Source: Flavobacterium sp. ALD4 (GTDB taxonomy: Bacteria; Bacteroidota; Bacteroidia; Flavobacteriales; Flavobacteriaceae). Taken from it: 64,000 bases of DNA. Where the stretch lies: the NCBI RefSeq assembly GCF_002836475.1, contig NZ_PJBJ01000023.1:411537-475536 (forward strand). Reading direction: 5' to 3'. Positions 53,829 through 62,824 of this stretch are shown piece after piece; positions within the stretch are counted from its first letter, which is position 1, and every line of letters starts with the position of its first letter. Below the pieces are notes generated by a model that was given only the letters and a program-made list of their open reading frames with translations, was not told where the DNA came from and searched no databases. Both the position numbers and the translations under genes were made by a program.

Positions 53829-55523
53829 ATGTTTAAAATCCGATTCTTGTTATTGTTGTTCTCGTTAACTCTTTTTTGCAACCCTATATTTTCTCAAAAC
53901 CAAATACCTTCCAAAAAAGAAATTTCAGAAATGATAAAGGAAGCTACCAATCTCATGAAGGCGGGTAAATTTGAAAAATCTTTAATAAAATCAAGAATTG
54001 CTTTAAAATTTGCAATTGCAATCAAAGACGGCAATAGCATCGCTACTTGTTATAATACAATTGCAGCAACCTTTGATGAACTAAGTGAAACTGACAAAGC
54101 TTTCTTCTACTATCAAAAAGGACTTGTGTATGCAAACAGAACCACCAACGACAAACTAAAAAACTGGCTCTATAACAACTTAGGAAACATCTATTGTTTT
54201 GATAAAAAGGAGTACGAAAGAGGGATTCAATATTATAAAAAATCATTAGAATACAGCACGAAAACACATGATACTACCCAAATTGTTTTAACAAAACTAA
54301 ACATAGCTTGGGCTTACTTTGATATTGCTAAGTTTAATAAAGGGTTACCCTATCTCAACTTTATTAATAAATACCACCCACAATTTGGCGATGAATCGAC
54401 TATCGTTGCCTTAAACATGCTTAATGGGATGTATCACTGCTACAAAAATGAACCTAAAAAAGCTACTTTATTCTTTGAAACCGCCATCAAACAAGGAAAT
54501 AAAGGAGATGAAAAATCAGACTTATCATTTACACATCAAGAATACTCCAAGTTTTTATTAAAAAATGGCGATTATAAAAAAGCATATCAACATTTAGCAG
54601 CCTATAATGCTATCACTACAGAACTTAATTCTGAAGAAAAATTAAAAAAAATTAACGTTGCCGGAATTAATCTAGAATTAGATGAATATAAAAGAGAGGT
54701 CGATGTTATCGAAACAAAATACAAAACGAAACAACAGGTGCTTTTAGAAACGCAGTCCAAAAACAAACAAATAAGCGTTATTATTATCTCATTATTACTC
54801 TTAATCATTATCCTTTTCTACTTTTTCTTTCAAAACACGAAACTGAAACAAAAAAACAAACTCAAAGACATACAGAGCAAAATTCAGGAAAATATTATCA
54901 ATGCCTCTGTCGATGGTCAGGAAATGGAACGAAAAAAAATTGCGAATTTCTTGCATGATAACATAAGCGCTTTACTTTCATCTGCTGGTTTACATTTGAG
55001 CGTCTTTAGCTCGAAAAATCAGATAGAGTCAGAAGAAATAGGAAAAACAAAAGCCATTTTAAAAGAAGCGCATGACAAGGTGCGAGATTTGTCCCATGAA
55101 CTTTTACCATCACTATTATCTCGTTTCGGACTGTTTTATGCTCTTAATGATTTGTGCGAGAAAAACTCAAATTCCCATATTCACTTTGAATACTCAAGCA
55201 ACATAGATGAAAAAACACGTTACAATAGTGAATTCGAAATGAAAATGTACTTTATAGTAATGGAACTGCTCAATAACGTCATTAAACATAGTGGCGCCGA
55301 AAACACAACGCTTAGTTTACAGGAAGTAGAAGATCAATTACTGATTCACGTATGGGATAATGGAGCGGGCTTCGACACCAGTGAATATAATACTATTGAA
55401 GGCTTCGGACTGAATCAAATATATGCCCGAATAAACAATATGAAAGGACAACTAGTTGTACAGTCCAAGCTAAATTCTGGGACATCAATACATATAAAAG
55501 TACCTATTTCGCATACGGCGTAG
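53829..55523 (+). CDS. Histidine kinase with periplasmic TPR repeats and a NarX-type core
   Basis: A 564-residue kinase with a signal peptide (MFKIRFLLLLFSLTLFCNPIFS), a periplasmic domain of ~280 residues of TPR-type repeats (FYYQKGLVYANRTTNDKLKN, GIQYYKKSLEYS), and one helix (ISVIIISLLLLIIILFYFFF, ~316-335). Cytosolic part: a HisKA_3 domain with the phospho-acceptor H376 in IANFLHDNIS, then an HATPase with ELLNNVIKHS, VWDNGAGFDTS and GFGLNQIYAR. This is the typical pair for the upstream LuxR-type regulator; the ligand read by the TPR domain is unknown. Confidence 0.92.
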   Translation: MFKIRFLLLLFSLTLFCNPIFSQNQIPSKKEISEMIKEATNLMKAGKFEKSLIKSRIALKFAIAIKDGNSIATCYNTIAATFDELSETDKAFFYYQKGLVYANRTTNDKLKNWLYNNLGNIYCFDKKEYERGIQYYKKSLEYSTKTHDTTQIVLTKLNIAWAYFDIAKFNKGLPYLNFINKYHPQFGDESTIVALNMLNGMYHCYKNEPKKATLFFETAIKQGNKGDEKSDLSFTHQEYSKFLLKNGDYKKAYQHLAAYNAITTELNSEEKLKKINVAGINLELDEYKREVDVIETKYKTKQQVLLETQSKNKQISVIIISLLLLIIILFYFFFQNTKLKQKNKLKDIQSKIQENIINASVDGQEMERKKIANFLHDNISALLSSAGLHLSVFSSKNQIESEEIGKTKAILKEAHDKVRDLSHELLPSLLSRFGLFYALNDLCEKNSNSHIHFEYSSNIDEKTRYNSEFEMKMYFIVMELLNNVIKHSGAENTTLSLQEVEDQLLIHVWDNGAGFDTSEYNTIEGFGLNQIYARINNMKGQLVVQSKLNSGTSIHIKVPISHTA

Positions 55524-56024
55524 TTATACGCGTTTTTCAATTTCGATAATTTCTAAATCTTTTATTTTGTCGCCCTCAATCACAAAACGCAGCATAGTGC
55601 GAACCTGATGAAATCCGCTTTTACCGCAAGCGCCGGGGTTCATATGAAGTAAATCGTGTTTCTTATCGAATATCACCTTCAAAATATGTGAATGCCCACA
55701 AATAAATAATTTGGGTGGATTTGCAGCCATCTCTGCTTTAATAGCAGAACTATACTTCCCCGGATAACCACCAATATGCGTAATCCAGACATCGACCCCT
55801 TCACACATAAAACGATTGTGCAACGGAAACTCTAAACGCGCTGTGGCGTCATCTATGTTCCCATAAACCGCACGCAACGGCTTTACTTTTTTTAAAGTAT
55901 CGGTTACGGCTAAATCTCCAATATCACCGGCATGCCAAACCTCGTCAGCCAAAGCGACGTACTTTAATATGGTATCGTCAATATGACTGTGTGTATCAGA
56001 AAGCAATAGGATTTTTTTACTCAA
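55524..56024 (-). CDS. YfcE/MJ0936-type metallophosphoesterase
   Basis: A 166-residue phosphodiesterase. Metal-binding motifs: LLSDTHSHID, HAGDIGD, VYGNIDD (N ligand) and ICGHSHILKV followed by HMNPGACG. The full set is present, so it should be active on small phosphodiesters such as 2',3'-cyclic nucleotides or bis-pNPP-like compounds. Its stop codon abuts, tail to tail, the stop of the histidine kinase (55523/55524), with no terminator between. Confidence 0.92.
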   Translation of the reverse strand: MSKKILLLSDTHSHIDDTILKYVALADEVWHAGDIGDLAVTDTLKKVKPLRAVYGNIDDATARLEFPLHNRFMCEGVDVWITHIGGYPGKYSSAIKAEMAANPPKLFICGHSHILKVIFDKKHDLLHMNPGACGKSGFHQVRTMLRFVIEGDKIKDLEIIEIEKRV

Positions 56025-56361
56025 AATTATATGTTTTTTTAGGTGTTAGTGAACCGAGCCTACGACCGGAGGAAACAACCTTAGATATTATTTTTTAAGG
56101 AGCGCTATCAAACTATTCATTTCATTCTTTATATTTAAAAAAAAACATAAAGGCTATTCATTGTTATCTAGGCTAGGACTTTTGGCAAAATTAGACATTC
56201 CGATTCCAAATAAAAAATAAGTTTCAGCCCAAAAACAATATGCCTTTGCCTCTACTTGAAAAAAATTAAATAAGTATCTTTGCTATTTTAAATGTGTAAA
56301 CGCGATTTCCTTCAGTTCAATTTGATTCTGACATATAAGAGAGGGAAATCTGAAAGTTCAA
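56025..56361. other. Intergenic region between divergent genes
   Basis: 337 nt between the yfcE-like gene (minus) and truA (plus). The segment 56047-56085 (AACCGAGCCTACGACCGG) is richer in G and C than its flanks and resembles short intergenic sequence seen in flavobacteria, but I cannot fold it convincingly. A -7 box for truA lies at 56275-56282. Confidence 0.4.
56275..56282 (+). promoter_or_regulatory. -7 box TATCTTTG of truA
   Basis: A perfect TAnnTTTG match with a TTG 16 nt upstream (56256-56258). It predicts a leader of about 75 nt before the truA ATG. Confidence 0.6.
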
Positions 56362-57102
56362 ATGAGGTATTTTATAAAATTAGCATATAACGGAACCCTT
56401 TATCACGGCTGGCAATACCAACCGAATGCCTCGTCAGTTCAAGAAACGATGAACAAGGCTGTTTCTACGTTGCTCAACTCAGAAATCAGCATTATGGGAG
56501 CCGGACGCACAGATACTGGTGTTCATGCTAAGGAAATGTATGCCCATTTTGATTTTGAAACCCCTTTTGATACTCCAACTTTGGTTCATAAACTCAATTC
56601 TTTTTTACCGAAAGACATTGCGGTTTATGATATTATCGCAGTTCCAGATGAAGCCCATGCCCGTTTTGATGCTTTAAAGAGAACTTATGAATACCACATC
56701 AATATTTTTAAGGATCCATTTTTGCAAGAGCAAAGTTGGTACTTTCATCAAAAATTAGATGTTGTATTGATGAATGAAGCAGCGAAACTGCTGTTTAACC
56801 ATATTGATTTTCAATGTTTCTCCAAGGTAAACACGGATGTAAACACTTTTGATTGCACGATTTTTGAAGCCAGTTGGAAACAAAATAGCAACCAGCTCGT
56901 TTTTACGATTTCGGCTAATCGTTTTTTGAGAAACATGGTCCGTTCTATTGTGGGAACGCTTGTGAACGTAGGACTTAATAAGATTACACTTGATGATTTT
57001 AATACCATTATAGTAAATAAAAATAGAGATAAAGCTGGGTTTTCAGTACCAGCACATGGTTTGTATCTGACTGAAATAGAATACGATTATATTAGCTCAT
57101 AA
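56362..57102 (+). CDS. truA: tRNA pseudouridine synthase A
   Basis: A 246-residue TruA that makes pseudouridine at positions 38-40 of many tRNAs. The catalytic aspartate is D51 in GAGRTDTGVHAKEM. LKRTYEYHI, CFSK-N and FLRNMVRSIVGTLVNVG are the other marks. It is a normal bacterial length with no missing parts. The ABC exporter gene follows 175 nt downstream, with a structured element between. Confidence 0.96.
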   Translation: MRYFIKLAYNGTLYHGWQYQPNASSVQETMNKAVSTLLNSEISIMGAGRTDTGVHAKEMYAHFDFETPFDTPTLVHKLNSFLPKDIAVYDIIAVPDEAHARFDALKRTYEYHINIFKDPFLQEQSWYFHQKLDVVLMNEAAKLLFNHIDFQCFSKVNTDVNTFDCTIFEASWKQNSNQLVFTISANRFLRNMVRSIVGTLVNVGLNKITLDDFNTIIVNKNRDKAGFSVPAHGLYLTEIEYDYISS

Positions 57103-57167
57103 TAGAAAATCCTTAGTACATAGAGATTAATACTTAGCACCTAGGACTTTAAAATAAATACATCCAT

Positions 57168-57242
57168 AGCCCTGATGGCAATGGAAATCCTTGAGCGCCG
57201 GGGTTCGGCGGTCAAGATTGTAATGAACAGCAGGATTAAGCT
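57168..57242 (+). ncRNA. Structured intergenic element upstream of the ABC exporter
   Basis: Outer pairs AGC/GCT (57168-57170 with 57240-57242) and CCTG/CAGG (57171-57174 with 57231-57234). An inner hairpin has TTGA-G-CGCCG (57191-57200) with CGGCG-G-TCAA (57206-57215). The inner stem has nine pairs around one G-G mismatch. From memory it resembles an abundant flavobacterial intergenic element and may be the Rfam Flavo-1 motif, but this is not verified. It ends 35 nt before the next ATG, so it could be a leader or the 3' end of the truA transcript. Confidence 0.6.
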
Positions 57243-57277
57243 CCTAAAAAAACTGAACTAAATTCAGCTTAAAAAAA

Positions 57278-59032
57278 ATGAAAGCAAAAGCATTCGACAC
57301 CCGATTATTCAAACGAATATTACAATATACTAAACCGTATCAATGGCGTTTTAACGGCGTAATTGTGTTTGCCATATCCTTATCTGTATTTGCAGCATTG
57401 CGCCCGTATTTACTGAAGCAAACCGTAGACGGATACATCCAAACGCAGGATGCCAAAGGCTTATTATTCTATATCACCTTGATGGGTGTTGTGCTATTGT
57501 GTGAAGTATTCTCCCAGTTTTACTTTGTTTTTTGGGCAAACTGGTTGGGACAAGACATCGTGAAAGACATTCGAATCAAATTATTCAAACATATACTAAG
57601 TTTTAGGATGAAATATTTTGACCTGGTACCAGTAGGTCAACTGGTAACCCGGTCCGTATCAGATATTGAGTCTATTGCGCGTATTTTCAGCCAGGGACTG
57701 TTTATGATCATCAGTGACTTAATGAAAATGGTAGTCGTACTGTGCTTCATGTTCTACATGAACTGGCAACTGACTTGGATTGTGATTGTTGCAATGCCTG
57801 TTTTAGTATTTATCACCCGAATATTTCAACGCAAGATGCAAGTGGCTTTTGAGGATGTTAGAAACCAAATTTCAAACATGAATTCCTTTGTGCAAGAACG
57901 CGTGACTGGAATAAAGATTTTACAGTTGTTTAACAGAGAAGAAACTGAAGCCGAAAAATTCAAAGAAATCAACGATAAGCATAAAAAAGCGTGGATCAAA
58001 ACAATCCTTTACAACTCCATTTTCTTTCCCATTGCCGATATCATCTCCTCGCTGACCCTTGGTTTTATTATCTTTTATGGCGGAATCAAGATTCTGAATG
58101 GTGATAATTTTACCACTTTTGGAGATTTATTTTCCTATACCATGTTTATAGCGATGTTATTTAATCCATTACGCCAGATCGCTGATAAATTCAATGAGAT
58201 GCAGTTAGGAATGATTGCCGCCAACCGTGTTTTTGCCATTATCGATACCGAAGACCAGATTCAGGATACAGGAAAAGTTGAAGCACCCCTTTTCCGTGGA
58301 GATCTTCATTTCAAAGACGTACATTTCAGCTACATCCCTGATGAAGAGGTGATAAAAGGAATCGATTTAAATGTAAATGCGGGAGACACTATCGCGATTG
58401 TGGGATCTACAGGTGCTGGAAAATCTACTATTATCAATTTGTTGAACCGTTTTTACGAGATTGATAGCGGTACCATTTGCATCGACAACGAAAATATTGA
58501 AAACTACACCTTGGGTTCACTGCGTCAGCAAATCGCGGTAGTACTACAAGATGTATTCCTATTTGCGGATACCATTTTCAACAACATTACATTAAACAAC
58601 CCTAAGATCACAAGAGAAGATGTTTTGGCTGCCGCCAAGGAAATTGGGGTGCATGACTTTATCATGAATTTGCCGGATAACTATGACTTTGATGTAAAGG
58701 AACGTGGCGTTATGCTGTCTTCCGGACAACGTCAATTGATTGCTTTCTTGAGAGCCTATGTCAGCAACCCGAGTATTCTTATTCTGGATGAAGCGACATC
58801 TTCGATTGACTCGTATTCTGAAGAATTGATTCAACGTGCCACCGAAACCATAACCCAAGGAAGAACCTCGATTGTGATTGCCCACAGACTGGCAACCATT
58901 ATCAATGCTGATAAAATTGTAGTCATGAACAAGGGATTAATTGTGGAACAAGGAACACATCAAGAACTAATCAATAAAGAAAACGGCTATTATAAGAATC
59001 TGTATGATTCTCAATTTTCAGTCGCTAATTAG
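57278..59032 (+). CDS. ABC exporter half-transporter (MsbA/MdlB-like)
   Basis: A 584-residue protein with an N-terminal six-helix membrane domain (~20-320) and a C-terminal ATPase. Walker A is GSTGAGKST at 376-384, the Q-loop is in VVLQDVFLF, the signature is LSSGQRQL (Ser in place of the usual Gly), and Walker B plus D-loop are ILILDEATSSID. Likely a homodimer or heterodimer exporting lipid or drug. Length and sequence fit the multidrug/lipid group rather than a protein exporter. Monocistronic as far as I can see. Confidence 0.92.
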   Translation: MKAKAFDTRLFKRILQYTKPYQWRFNGVIVFAISLSVFAALRPYLLKQTVDGYIQTQDAKGLLFYITLMGVVLLCEVFSQFYFVFWANWLGQDIVKDIRIKLFKHILSFRMKYFDLVPVGQLVTRSVSDIESIARIFSQGLFMIISDLMKMVVVLCFMFYMNWQLTWIVIVAMPVLVFITRIFQRKMQVAFEDVRNQISNMNSFVQERVTGIKILQLFNREETEAEKFKEINDKHKKAWIKTILYNSIFFPIADIISSLTLGFIIFYGGIKILNGDNFTTFGDLFSYTMFIAMLFNPLRQIADKFNEMQLGMIAANRVFAIIDTEDQIQDTGKVEAPLFRGDLHFKDVHFSYIPDEEVIKGIDLNVNAGDTIAIVGSTGAGKSTIINLLNRFYEIDSGTICIDNENIENYTLGSLRQQIAVVLQDVFLFADTIFNNITLNNPKITREDVLAAAKEIGVHDFIMNLPDNYDFDVKERGVMLSSGQRQLIAFLRAYVSNPSILILDEATSSIDSYSEELIQRATETITQGRTSIVIAHRLATIINADKIVVMNKGLIVEQGTHQELINKENGYYKNLYDSQFSVAN

Positions 59033-59121
59033 TTTAGGGTGTTGAGTGATGGGTTTTGAATTATGAGAAGTAATTAACTTATATTTAAAATCATCGTAAA
59101 AGATTATAAATTAAAGAACAG

Positions 59122-59161
59122 AAGGGTTTAGCTTTTTACTTAAAGTTGAACCCTTTTTTAT
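59122..59161 (+). terminator. Probable terminator after the ABC exporter gene
   Basis: AAGGGTT/AACCCTT (59122-59128 with 59149-59155) with a 20-nt loop and a T run. It lies about 90 nt after the stop. Confidence 0.65.
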
Positions 59162-59213
59162 ATAAATATTTAAAACTGATTGAGGATTAGTACTGGTTCA
59201 TTGACTTTTCATA

Positions 59214-59280
59214 ATTCACTTCTCACTACTCACGATTCACTACTCACCTTTCCCTTCTCACTTTTCCATTCTCACTTTTA
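59214..59280. repeat. Degenerate [CT]TCAC short tandem repeat
   Basis: Seven words of the form [CT]TCAC in 67 nt, spaced 7-14 nt, as in TCACTTCTCACTACTCAC. An imperfect simple repeat of unknown meaning. Related words occur near 61041. Confidence 0.6.
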
Positions 59281-59438
59281 CCTAGCTTCACCCCCTTGTT
59301 TTACCCCACTATCCTTTTCTCAAACACCACCTAAGCATAACTTTTTCAAACTTTAAAACTTTGTTACTCCTAATGTTTCCCAAAACAGAATAAATCCTTA
59401 AATTCGCACAATCAATTAATTTAGAAAAACTTGTAAAA

Positions 59439-60827
59439 ATGAAATACGATATCATTGTTTTAGGAAGTGGACCAGGCGGATATGTTAGTGCTATTAGAGC
59501 ATCGCAATTAGGCTTTAAAGTAGCTGTGATTGAAAAAGAAAGCTTAGGTGGTGTTTGCTTGAACTGGGGCTGTATCCCAACCAAAGCATTACTAAAATCA
59601 GCTCAGGTTTTTGATTATCTAAAACACGCTTCTGATTATGGGTTGACTGTTTCCTCATTTGACAAAGATTTCCCTGCAGTAGTACAACGCAGTAGAACAA
59701 TCGCTGCAGACATGAGCAAAGGAGTTCAGTTCTTGATGAAAAAAAATAAAATCGACGTAATTATTGGTGTTGGAAAATTAAAACCTGGAAAAAAACTAGA
59801 TGTTACTGACGAAAACAATAAAGTTACAGAATACAGCGCAGACCATATTATAATTGCTACTGGAGCTCGCTCCCGTGAATTACCTAACCTACCACAAGAT
59901 GGTGAAAAAGTAATTGGTTACCGTAAAGCGATGACCCTACCAAGTCAACCAAAATCAATGATTATTGTAGGTTCTGGAGCCATAGGTGTTGAGTTTGCAC
60001 ATTTTTATAATGCAATGGGAACAGAAGTCACAGTTGTTGAATATATGCCAAACATTGTTCCTATTGAAGACGAAGATATTTCGAAACAAATGGAGCGTTC
60101 CATGAAAAAAGCGGGAGTAAAAATTATGACCAACTCTTCTGTTGAGAAAATTGATACTTCAGGAAAAGGAGTAAAAGCATTTGTAAAAACAGCCAAAGGA
60201 GAAGTAATCCTAGAAGCGGACATGCTGCTTTCTGCTGTTGGAATCAAAACTAATATTGAAAATATTGGTCTAGAAGAAGTAGGAATTGCTACAGATAAAG
60301 ATAAGATTCTTGTAAATGAGTATTACAAAACAAACATACCAGGCTACTACGCAATCGGTGATGTTACGCCAGGACAGTCATTAGCTCACGTCGCTTCTGC
60401 TGAAGGAATCAACTGCGTTGAGAAAATTGCGGGAATACATGTAGAGCCTATCGATTATGGAAATGTACCAGGTTGTACGTATGCTACTCCAGAAATTGCG
60501 TCTGTTGGTTTAACTGAAAAACAAGCGAGAGAAAAAGGATACGAATTAAAAATTGGTAAATTTCCGTTCTCTGCATCAGGAAAAGCAAAGACTTCTGGAA
60601 CACCAGATGGTTTTGTAAAAGTAATTTTTGATGCTAAATATGGTGAATGGTTAGGATGTCACATGATAGGTGCCGGAGTTACAGATATGATTGCTGAGGC
60701 AATTGTAGCCCGTAAACTGGAAACTACAGGACACGAAATCCTAAAATCGATTCACCCCCACCCTACCATGAGTGAAGCTGTGATGGAAGCGGTTGCTGAT
60801 GCTTATGGCGAAGTGATACACTTGTAA
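59439..60827 (+). CDS. lpdA: Dihydrolipoyl dehydrogenase
   Basis: A 462-residue flavoprotein that reoxidises dihydrolipoyl groups of 2-oxoacid dehydrogenase complexes or the glycine cleavage system. FAD-binding [13 protein letters not shown], redox-active C40/C45 in [13 protein letters not shown], the NAD-binding GSGAIGVEF and the C-terminal HPHPTMSEA with catalytic His and Glu are all present. No E1 or E2 gene is nearby, so it serves complexes encoded elsewhere. Confidence 0.96.
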   Translation: MKYDIIVLGSGPGGYVSAIRASQLGFKVAVIEKESLGGVCLNWGCIPTKALLKSAQVFDYLKHASDYGLTVSSFDKDFPAVVQRSRTIAADMSKGVQFLMKKNKIDVIIGVGKLKPGKKLDVTDENNKVTEYSADHIIIATGARSRELPNLPQDGEKVIGYRKAMTLPSQPKSMIIVGSGAIGVEFAHFYNAMGTEVTVVEYMPNIVPIEDEDISKQMERSMKKAGVKIMTNSSVEKIDTSGKGVKAFVKTAKGEVILEADMLLSAVGIKTNIENIGLEEVGIATDKDKILVNEYYKTNIPGYYAIGDVTPGQSLAHVASAEGINCVEKIAGIHVEPIDYGNVPGCTYATPEIASVGLTEKQAREKGYELKIGKFPFSASGKAKTSGTPDGFVKVIFDAKYGEWLGCHMIGAGVTDMIAEAIVARKLETTGHEILKSIHPHPTMSEAVMEAVADAYGEVIHL

Positions 60828-60838
60828 AACAATCAACA

Positions 60839-60868
60839 TGTAAAGACGCTCTGAAGTACATCTTTACA
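60839..60868. repeat. Inverted repeat TGTAAAGA/TCTTTACA
   Basis: 8-bp perfect arms (60839-60846 and 60861-60868) around a 14-nt centre. It looks like a decayed copy of the TGTAGAGACGC-type palindrome that I recall as common between genes in Flavobacterium. It lies between the lpdA stop and its terminator. Confidence 0.6.
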
Positions 60869-60879
60869 GTAATTACATC

Positions 60880-60913
60880 AATCCGATTTGTGAAAGCAAG
60901 TCGGATTTTTTTA
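60880..60913 (+). terminator. Rho-independent terminator after lpdA
   Basis: Stem AATCCGA (60880-60886)/TCGGATT (60901-60907) followed by a T run, and directly upstream of repeat copy B. Confidence 0.8.
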
Positions 60914-60914
60914 T

Positions 60915-61020
60915 GGGCGTGCCCCAGCTTCCACTCCGTTGCAGCAGCGTCAGGCTGTACGTTGCAATCTTTTATTTCACTACGTTACATAAAAGGATTT
61001 CCACTGCTATCCTTCACGCG
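60915..61020 (+). repeat. Structured intergenic repeat, copy B
   Basis: Partner of 9370-9463. Shared blocks: GGGCGTG, GTCAGGCT (60949-60956), TGCAATCT, GATTTCC and CTGCTATCCTTCACG. The variable hairpin here is CTTTTAT (60969-60975)/ATAAAAG (60989-60995), a perfect 7-bp stem unlike that of copy A. GCGTG at the 5' end can pair with CACGC at the 3' end. It lies between lpdA and the tyrosine recombinase. Confidence 0.75.
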
Positions 61021-61103
61021 AGCACCGCAAATCACTTATATTTTCACCACTCACTTTTCATACTCTCTTTTTCTTATCTTTAGTACCAAGAAATCAGCAC
61101 AAT

Positions 61104-62147
61104 ATGAACTGGACCGCCAAACCCATCGTACACAAAACGGAAAAACGCATAGCCGTCTATTTTGAAAAAAATGCCGACCTAATTGCACGTATCAAACAAA
61201 TAGACGGAGCAAGATGGAGCCAACAAAAAGTACTGTGGCATATTCCTGACACTATAGAAAACAGAGAACGTTTCAACATAATGCCACTCTCCCACTCCTT
61301 GCCCTCAGATGAAGGAATAGCGCAAATAGAGAAATTCAAGCAATGGATGCGATCCAGACGCTATAGCGAAAGCACTATTGCAACTTATAGCGATGCCTTG
61401 AAATCTTTTCTTGTTTTCTATCGTGAAAAACCAGTTGCCGAAATCACAAATGAAGATGTGATTATATACAATAACGACTATATATTGAAGAACAAGCTTT
61501 CGGCTTCGTTTCAGAATCAAGTTGTCAATGCTATAAAGCTGTTTTTTATGACAGTCAGAGCAACAAAAATCAATATTGACAAGATTCACCGTCCCAAACG
61601 AGCCAAAGTTTTACCAAACGTTTTGAGCAAAGAAGAAATAAAGTTGATCTTGGATGCTCACAGCAACATCAAACACAAAATGATGCTTTCGTTGATTTAT
61701 TCCTGTGGGTTGCGTTGTGGCGAATTGCTGGCACTTGAGCCTGTTCATATCGACTCAAAAAGGAACATAGTATTACTCAAAAACTCCAAAGGAAAAAAGG
61801 ATAGGATTGTGCCCTTAAGTCCAAAGATATTAGAAATGCTGCGTGATTATTATAAAGTATACAAACCCACGGTTTACTTATTTGAAGGTCGAACAACCGG
61901 CCTGCAATATGATGCTCGAAGTTTACAGCTAATAATAAAACAAGCATTACAAAAAACAGGAATTACAAAGCCTGTCACTTTACATTGGTTGCGGCATAGT
62001 TATGCAACTCATCTACTAGAAAGCGGCACTGATTTGCGCTATATTCAAGAATTATTAGGACATAACAGCAGTAAAACTACTGAAATATACACTCACGTTA
62101 GTACGAAAAGCCTGCAACAAATAAAAAGTCCGTTTGATGATTTGTAA
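61104..62147 (+). CDS. Tyrosine recombinase (integrase) heading a cassette-like region
   Basis: A 347-residue XerC/integron-like recombinase. Residues 1-55 are an extra N-terminal domain (VYFEKNADLIARIKQIDGA). The SAM-like core-binding domain (~70-155) and the catalytic domain (~170-340) follow. All active residues are present: R204 (CGLRCGEL), K229 (NSKGKKDR), H294 and R297 (LHWLRHSYATH), H320 (LGHNS) and Y329 (TEIYTHV). The C-terminus KSPFDDL resembles IntI ends, but the IntI-specific insertion between the lysine and HxxR is missing. It is followed by single-gene units with repeats, so it may move cassettes. A -7-like box TATCTTTA lies ~30 nt upstream. Confidence 0.92.
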   Translation: MNWTAKPIVHKTEKRIAVYFEKNADLIARIKQIDGARWSQQKVLWHIPDTIENRERFNIMPLSHSLPSDEGIAQIEKFKQWMRSRRYSESTIATYSDALKSFLVFYREKPVAEITNEDVIIYNNDYILKNKLSASFQNQVVNAIKLFFMTVRATKINIDKIHRPKRAKVLPNVLSKEEIKLILDAHSNIKHKMMLSLIYSCGLRCGELLALEPVHIDSKRNIVLLKNSKGKKDRIVPLSPKILEMLRDYYKVYKPTVYLFEGRTTGLQYDARSLQLIIKQALQKTGITKPVTLHWLRHSYATHLLESGTDLRYIQELLGHNSSKTTEIYTHVSTKSLQQIKSPFDDL

Positions 62148-62178
62148 GAAATAAAGTAATATATTTGATTGGACAAAA

Positions 62179-62236
62179 CGAAACAAAACTTCGTATATAC
62201 AGCCAAAAAAGGGTAGATTGGCGAAGTTTTATTTCG
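62179..62236. repeat. Large bulged hairpin just after the recombinase gene
   Basis: 15-nt arms (62179-62193 and 62222-62236; CGAAACAAAACTTCG against CGAAGTTTTATTTCG, 14 of 15 pairing). An inner stem GCCAA (62202-62206)/TTGGC (62218-62222) shares one base with the outer arm. Pairing of both gives a stem with a one-sided 9-nt bulge, a shape known from integron attC sites. It may be a recombination site or a terminator. Confidence 0.6.
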
Positions 62237-62247
62237 CCTATATACAA

Positions 62248-62255
62248 GTTAGCAT
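62248..62255. repeat. GTTAGCAT flank of the first cassette-like unit
   Basis: GTTAGCAT here and ATGCTAAC at 62689-62696 form an inverted pair enclosing the gene at 62261-62662. A similar GTTA core lies in TAGTTATGCC at the later boundaries. An 8-nt match could be chance. Confidence 0.4.
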
Positions 62256-62260
62256 TAAGC

Positions 62261-62662
62261 TTAACCCACATCGTCTAGTTCCGCAAGTTCAGAAAGTTGC
62301 GATTTAACTTCCTCCTCTGCTTTTTCTTTTAGCGACTTCGCTTCTTTTTCTATAGAATCAGCAATGGCAAACATTATTTCTTTTCTATTAAGGTTTAAGT
62401 AAGAAACGAAATGTTTTTTAAATATATCTTTATCTAATCTTAATTGGTCGCTACAACCGCTATCTCCATAAGTACCCATCCAAGAAGAAAACCATATTTC
62501 TATTTTTCCAAAAGCAGAAAACCTATCGTCGCTGTTAAAAGAATATCCTGTTTTATCGTATGTTTTACGACTTTCTTCCCATTTTGGTATTTTTACATTA
62601 AATAATGTTCTAATCTGAGATACATTTTCTCTTAATTTTTTAATTTCTTCAAATGCTTTCAT
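62261..62662 (-). CDS. Hypothetical protein in the first cassette-like unit
   Basis: A 133-residue protein from ATG 62662 (MKAFEEIKKLRENVSQIR). An in-frame ATG at 62698 would add 12 residues, starting in the ATGCTAAC repeat. It has no signal peptide. The middle carries aromatics (IWFSSWMGTYGDSG), and the C-terminal 50 residues are a charged coiled coil (SIEKEAKSLKEKAEEEVK). I do not recognise a family. It runs opposite to the recombinase and to the next gene and is framed by inverted repeats, consistent with an independently acquired unit. Confidence 0.65.
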   Translation of the reverse strand: MKAFEEIKKLRENVSQIRTLFNVKIPKWEESRKTYDKTGYSFNSDDRFSAFGKIEIWFSSWMGTYGDSGCSDQLRLDKDIFKKHFVSYLNLNRKEIMFAIADSIEKEAKSLKEKAEEEVKSQLSELAELDDVG

Positions 62663-62699
62663 AATTTTGTTTGTGTTAATAAAGCCAGATGCTAACATA

Positions 62700-62808
62700 C
62701 GTTAACCGCTATTCAGGCTTTAGGTTAAATTTAATTACTGTTTTGTGTTTGTAAGTCTAGTCATCATCCGAAAGTTCAGTCCTTACTTTTCCTGAACATC
62801 GGTTAGCG
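62700..62808. repeat. 18-nt inverted repeat between cassette-like units
   Basis: Arms at 62700-62717 (CGTTAACCGCTATTCAGG) and 62791-62808 (CCTGAACATCGGTTAGCG) pair at 15 of 18 positions around a 73-nt centre. The outer ends carry GTTAAC and GTTAGCG. It lies just before the TAGTTATGCC boundary and has the overall size and layout of an attC-like site, although it does not match the canonical RYYYAAC/GTTRRRY boxes. Confidence 0.6.
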
Positions 62809-62824
62809 TTTCTGCGTTACTGTC

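Larger units (their letters stand above)
59033..59438. other. Intergenic region with terminator and degenerate short repeats
   Basis: 406 nt. It holds the terminator of the ABC gene (59122-59161), a run of [CT]TCAC words (59214-59280) and, at 59399-59406, TAAATTCG, one base from the -7 consensus, as a likely lpdA promoter. No gene seen. Confidence 0.5.

Noticed and set aside
58700..58760. ABC signature LSSGQ instead of LSGGQ as a sign of inactivity
   Set aside because: Serine at this place is a tolerated variant, and all other ATPase motifs are intact.
61104..62147. Calling the recombinase IntI or XerC by name
   Set aside because: The C-terminal end is IntI-like, but the IntI-specific insertion is missing and an extra N-terminal domain is present, so neither name is safe.
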